DNA of 64,000 nt from Pedobacter sp. W3I1. Lineage in GTDB: Bacteria > Bacteroidota > Bacteroidia > Sphingobacteriales > Sphingobacteriaceae. The translations under genes and the position numbers were made by a program. The stretch spans positions 5,146,001 through 5,210,000 of the forward strand of contig NZ_JAUSXN010000001.1 of assembly GCF_030816015.1 (NCBI RefSeq), given 5' to 3'. The notes below the pieces were generated by a model, which saw nothing but the letters and a program-made list of their open reading frames with translations, did not search any database and had not been told where the DNA came from. This document shows, piece by piece, positions 60,887 to 64,000 of this stretch (its first letter is position 1; each line of letters opens with the position of its first letter).

Positions 60887-60915
60887 AAGATAAACGATAA
60901 AAAACCGTTTATCTT
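60887..60915. promoter_or_regulatory. AbiE operator dyad 1
   Basis: AAGATAAACG-N9-CGTTTATCTT is a perfect 10-bp-arm inverted repeat. The same arms and spacing recur 72 bases downstream. Such paired inverted repeats upstream of AbiE operons are the known targets of AbiEi autorepression. Confidence 0.8.
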
Positions 60916-60958
60916 ACCATTATTTTGCACTACAATATATTTTATGTAATTTTAAAAC

Positions 60959-60987
60959 AAGATAAACGACAAATAACCGTTTATCTT
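60959..60987. promoter_or_regulatory. AbiE operator dyad 2
   Basis: AAGATAAACG-N9-CGTTTATCTT, with arms identical to dyad 1, immediately upstream of the -7-like TAAATTTT (60990-60997). The start codon follows at 61004, so the message is nearly leaderless and the dyad covers the promoter. Confidence 0.85.
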
Positions 60988-61003
60988 AGTAAATTTTATC
61001 AAT

Positions 61004-61642
61004 ATGGATATCCGAGAAGCAATAGCAAACAAATCACATCAGCCCTTAACTCATCAACTGCTGACCGATTTATTGAAGAACTACAAAAGGCCCAATGATA
61101 AAATACTTTCATTAAAGGCTCATGGCCTGATTGAACCAATAAAAAAGGGACTTTATATTGCAGGCAGATCGATCAGATCTGAAAGGCCCGAAAATGCACT
61201 ATTGGCAAATCATATACTTGGACCAAGCTACCTTTCGATGGAAAGTGCACTCTCCCACTACGGACTCATTCCGGAAAAAGTTTTTGCAGTAACTTCCATG
61301 ACGACAAAATCATCAAGAAAATTTGAAACCAGTATCGGACTATATACCTACACCAACCTGCCACTTCCCTATTATGCTTTTGGACTAAAGATGGTGAGTT
61401 TTTCGACAGACCAAATGGCGATGGTTGCAAGCCCTGAAAAGGCACTTTGTGATAAGATAGCCACAACAGCCGGGATTAATTTAAGAAGCCTGACCGCAGC
61501 AAGGGACTATGTACTGGGCAATCTGCGGATGGAAGAAAGCGACCTTACTAAGTTCGACACGATAGCGATGAACAGTTGGCTGGAAGATGCTCCAAAAAGA
61601 GATAGTATTGAAATATTGATTAAAATGATCGAAAAAATATGA
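61004..61642 (+). CDS. abiEi: AbiEi-family antitoxin/repressor of a type IV toxin-antitoxin system
   Basis: A 212-residue protein with an N-terminal winged helix (LTDLLKNYKRPNDKILSLKAHGLIEPIKKGLYIAG) and a C-terminal AbiEi antitoxin domain (NHILGPSYLSMESALSHYGLIPEKVFAVTSMTTKSSRKF). AbiEi proteins repress their own operon by binding paired inverted repeats and neutralise the AbiEii nucleotidyltransferase toxin. Both expected inverted repeats are present upstream. The stop overlaps the toxin gene by four bases (ATGA), so the two are translationally coupled. Confidence 0.9.
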   Translation: MDIREAIANKSHQPLTHQLLTDLLKNYKRPNDKILSLKAHGLIEPIKKGLYIAGRSIRSERPENALLANHILGPSYLSMESALSHYGLIPEKVFAVTSMTTKSSRKFETSIGLYTYTNLPLPYYAFGLKMVSFSTDQMAMVASPEKALCDKIATTAGINLRSLTAARDYVLGNLRMEESDLTKFDTIAMNSWLEDAPKRDSIEILIKMIEKI

Positions 61643-62499
61643 TAAAGGATTGGTTGGACAGTTATCATCCCACAAATAAGGAGGAAGCTAAAGATGCATT
61701 AAGAGAAATTATGCAGGAAATTGCTCTTGCAGGACTAAACCGTGCAGGTTTTTTTGAGAAGGCAGCATTTTATGGGGGAACAGCTCTTAGGATATTTTAT
61801 GGATTGGATCGCTTTTCGGAGGATCTTGACTTCTCATTACTTGCTGTTGATCCTGATTTCTCACTGGAAAAATATCAGGATGCAATTATAAATGAATTTG
61901 CGGCACTGGGCATGCAGGTATCTATTTCTGAAAAACAGAAAGCAGTGAAGACAAATATCAACTCTGCTTTTCTAAAATCAGAAACCATTTGGAAAGAACT
62001 TATACTGGAAGAAATCATTCCCCAGAACGGACTCAAAGAAGTAGCCAACATTAAAATTAAGATCGAAGTGGATACGGAACCGCCGTTAGGCTTCGCAACG
62101 GAAGAAAAACTGTTGCTCCAACCTTTTTCTTTCTACGTAAAATGTCTCTCGCTACCCGACCTTTTTGCTGGAAAAATGCATGCACTCCTATTCCGTAAGT
62201 GGGGCACCAACGTTAAAGGCCGCGACTGGTATGACATGGAATGGTACATTAAAAAGGGATACGAGCTCAACCTCGAACACTTTCTTCTCAGAGCCATCAA
62301 TAGTGGGGACTGGAAAAAAAAGACAATAAGTGAAGCCGAATTTAGGGAACTATTGGCCGAGAAGATTAACAGCGTTAAATTCGACTTCGTAAAGGCCGAT
62401 ATTTCCCGTTTTATCAAGAACCCAAAAGCACTTGAAATATGGTCTGCTGGCTATTTTCATGACTTGACAGCAAAACTAAAAATTCAAAAAGCAAAATAA
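61639..62499 (+). CDS. abiEii: AbiEii-family nucleotidyltransferase toxin
   Basis: A 286-residue nucleotidyltransferase-like toxin. The NTase motif GGTALR is at residues 46-51 and the metal-binding Asp pair is in RFSEDLDFSLL (D62 and D64). Further conserved blocks are FVYVKCLSLPD-like FYVKCLSLPDLFAGKMHALLFRKWGTNVKGRDWYDMEWY. AbiEii proteins stop growth, in some cases by adding nucleotides to tRNA, and can abort phage infection. It overlaps the antitoxin gene. All key residues are intact, so the pair should be functional. Confidence 0.92.
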   Translation: MIKDWLDSYHPTNKEEAKDALREIMQEIALAGLNRAGFFEKAAFYGGTALRIFYGLDRFSEDLDFSLLAVDPDFSLEKYQDAIINEFAALGMQVSISEKQKAVKTNINSAFLKSETIWKELILEEIIPQNGLKEVANIKIKIEVDTEPPLGFATEEKLLLQPFSFYVKCLSLPDLFAGKMHALLFRKWGTNVKGRDWYDMEWYIKKGYELNLEHFLLRAINSGDWKKKTISEAEFRELLAEKINSVKFDFVKADISRFIKNPKALEIWSAGYFHDLTAKLKIQKAK

Positions 62500-62516
62500 T
62501 AACCTGAATAAGCTCA

Positions 62517-62553
62517 CAAAAAAGCCCCCCATATTTTAAATAAGGAGGGCCTT
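62517..62553 (-). terminator. Terminator of the TonB-dependent receptor gene
   Basis: On the minus strand GCCCTCC / GGGGGGC (with G-U pair) has an AT loop and is followed by TTTTTT. It lies just after the receptor stop and before the end of the convergent AbiEii gene. Confidence 0.88.
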
Positions 62554-62571
62554 CCAAGCGTAATTAGAGCA

Positions 62572-64000
62572 TTATGGATTAAAACTAATGGCCACGTAAT
62601 AAATTGCACCGGCCTGCGGGTTCCCGTAAGAAGTAAAATAATATTTATTTAGTACGTTAGAACCACCAAGTTTAACAATTGATTGTACCGAAGGGATTCT
62701 TAAACTTACCTGCGCATCTAAAGAGCTATATGCAGGTACCTGGCCTGAGGCAAAAGAAGAATTCCAGTAGAATTGATCTTGCCAACGATATGCCAAATTA
62801 AAACCAAAGTTTTTAATAATTTCCTTATTGCCAAAACCCAGGTTGTAACGGATTTTCGGAGTATTGAAATCGTTAATGTAATTAACTGGTAAATCGCCTA
62901 TCTTGTTATAGGATACGTTACCACTGATGGTATATTTACCCACTAAATAATCTAAACCTAAAGCTGCACCATAAGAAGTTACTTTACCTTCTGCATTAAC
63001 CGGAACACCATATTTCACAAAGCTTCCGCCAACATTCTGATAAACATCAACTGCGGTGATAAAATCTTTATAAATATTGTAATAACCATAAGCATCAATC
63101 AATAAATTTGGAAGAAGCAAGCCTTTATACCCTAACTCATAAGATTGCACACTCTCGGGGCGTACACCTCTTGAATCAAAAGTATATTGTTGCAATAATG
63201 CCGGGTTAGGCGTTCCTGTTGCAGCTGCTGATGCTAAGAATGCACGGTAACTTACATCAGTAAATGCCTTATTATTATCAAGATGGTATTTATTGAACAT
63301 AATTTCCGGCAGGCCACCAATCAATCTTTGAGATCCTCCACCTACAGAAAGGTCAATGTACTGGTTTTGTGTGGTTGGATTACGGTAACCTGTTTGATAA
63401 GAAACCCTGATGTTGTTGTTTTTAGCAACCGTGAATACTCCGGTTATCCTAGGTGTAAACCGGCCTTCAAAATTCTGACTTTTATCATAACGGCCAGCGA
63501 CTGTAAACTTAACTTTATCATTAAAGAGCTTTTTGCCGATCTGTGCAAATGCACCATATTCTTTAATATCGATCGATTCATTTAAATCGTTAAAAATAGT
63601 TCCGGCCGAATTTAAGTCATATAAACGATAAGATGCGCCTACCTGAAACTCTACCACTTTATCGAAAAGGTTGGTAAAATTGTACATACCTTCGTAGTGA
63701 TATAGATTTGATTTATCATCGAATTTCGCTCCATATACACTTTTTGATGGATCGACAGAATTAATGCTTGTTGCACTGATCGTGGTATTCATCACTTTAT
63801 CTTTCGCAGTTTCGAATTGTGGACTACCCGGCTCAAAACGACCTTGATTGGCGATTCCTCTTGCAAATGTATGTGCGGCAGCATCATTTTGTCCTGCTGC
63901 TCTTGCCCCAACATAATTACCTATATATTGCGGAAACCAACTTGTTGAGGGTTTAGATATCTCGTTAACATAACTACCCAAAATAGAAGAAATATAAGAA
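62572..64000 (-). CDS. TonB-dependent receptor, C-terminal part (runs off the window)
   Basis: The frame is open to the right edge and gives about 475 residues of outer-membrane barrel. Visible barrel strands include FQVGASYRLYDLNSAGTIF, KFTVAGRYDKSQNFEGRFTPRITGVF and NNIRVSYQTGYRNPTTQNQYIDL. The terminal strand region ends YYVAISFNP, a typical aromatic C-terminus. The plug domain and signal lie outside the window. The ITGVFTVAKNNNIRVSY pattern fits large receptors with carboxypeptidase-like N-terminal extensions, but this cannot be confirmed here. The substrate is unknown. Confidence 0.9.
   Translation of the reverse strand, partial: SYISSILGSYVNEISKPSTSWFPQYIGNYVGARAAGQNDAAAHTFARGIANQGRFEPGSPQFETAKDKVMNTTISATSINSVDPSKSVYGAKFDDKSNLYHYEGMYNFTNLFDKVVEFQVGASYRLYDLNSAGTIFNDLNESIDIKEYGAFAQIGKKLFNDKVKFTVAGRYDKSQNFEGRFTPRITGVFTVAKNNNIRVSYQTGYRNPTTQNQYIDLSVGGGSQRLIGGLPEIMFNKYHLDNNKAFTDVSYRAFLASAAATGTPNPALLQQYTFDSRGVRPESVQSYELGYKGLLLPNLLIDAYGYYNIYKDFITAVDVYQNVGGSFVKYGVPVNAEGKVTSYGAALGLDYLVGKYTISGNVSYNKIGDLPVNYINDFNTPKIRYNLGFGNKEIIKNFGFNLAYRWQDQFYWNSSFASGQVPAYSSLDAQVSLRIPSVQSIVKLGGSNVLNKYYFTSYGNPQAGAIYYVAISFNP

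Overview
This is a chromosomal window from a Bacteroidota bacterium, most likely Sphingobacteriaceae and close to Pedobacter. The genus is inferred from gene content and protein style, not from a search. Supporting signs are the low GC content, Bacteroidota promoters of the form TTTG-N19-TAnnTTTG (a perfect one lies upstream of rpsF), a type IX secretion (T9SS) cluster, TonB-dependent receptors, monomeric isocitrate dehydrogenase, and many Cys-lipidated or signal-peptide proteins of unknown role. No tRNA, rRNA, prophage or CRISPR array was seen.

Layout. 0-1 kb: ribosomal operon rpsF-rpsR-rplI, running off the left edge. 1-9 kb: a secreted protein, an AraC regulator, a secreted thioredoxin-fold protein with a secreted metalloprotease-like protein, and dnaX. 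9-15 kb: icd between two repeat-bearing intergenic regions, then two coupled ankyrin-repeat genes. 15-20 kb: a sugar dehydrogenase lipoprotein, a TonB receptor and a tail-less SSB. 20-24 kb: a DNA alkylation-repair operon in which the Ada parts are split over two genes followed by alkB. 24-32 kb: small metabolic, regulatory and envelope genes, including two genes broken by single-base changes in homopolymers. 32-38.5 kb: GH78 rhamnosidase, riboflavin synthase, biotin carboxylase and threonine aldolase.

38.5-44 kb is the most coherent block: a GlcNAc-kinase-like gene, a Nudix/winged-helix regulator, and the operon pfkA / kinase-like paralogue / gap, followed by a candidate small RNA. A dyad with core GTGTA-N5-TACAC occurs upstream of the first kinase gene, in front of pfkA (next to the divergent Nudix regulator), at the candidate small-RNA promoter, and again at 60.8 kb upstream of the GH31 alpha-glucosidase / glgB pair. 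I infer a central-carbon and glycogen regulon controlled by the Nudix-type regulator.

44-49 kb: metallophosphoesterase and DeoR regulator, a nucleotidase, a decayed glycine-rich-protein gene, a Crp/Fnr regulator and a complete IS982-family element with target duplication. 49-54 kb: a T9SS surface-protein operon (two signal-peptide Ig-like or related proteins, a type B CTD protein, and PorP/SprF). 54-62.5 kb: a candidate ~65-nt RNA, an AAA ATPase preceded by a 54-bp-period repeat of dyads, glgB, GH31, and an AbiE toxin-antitoxin pair preceded by two identical-arm dyads. The window ends inside a TonB-dependent receptor.

Dispersed palindromic repeats with CGTCAT...ATGACGAT ends occur in at least five intergenic regions.
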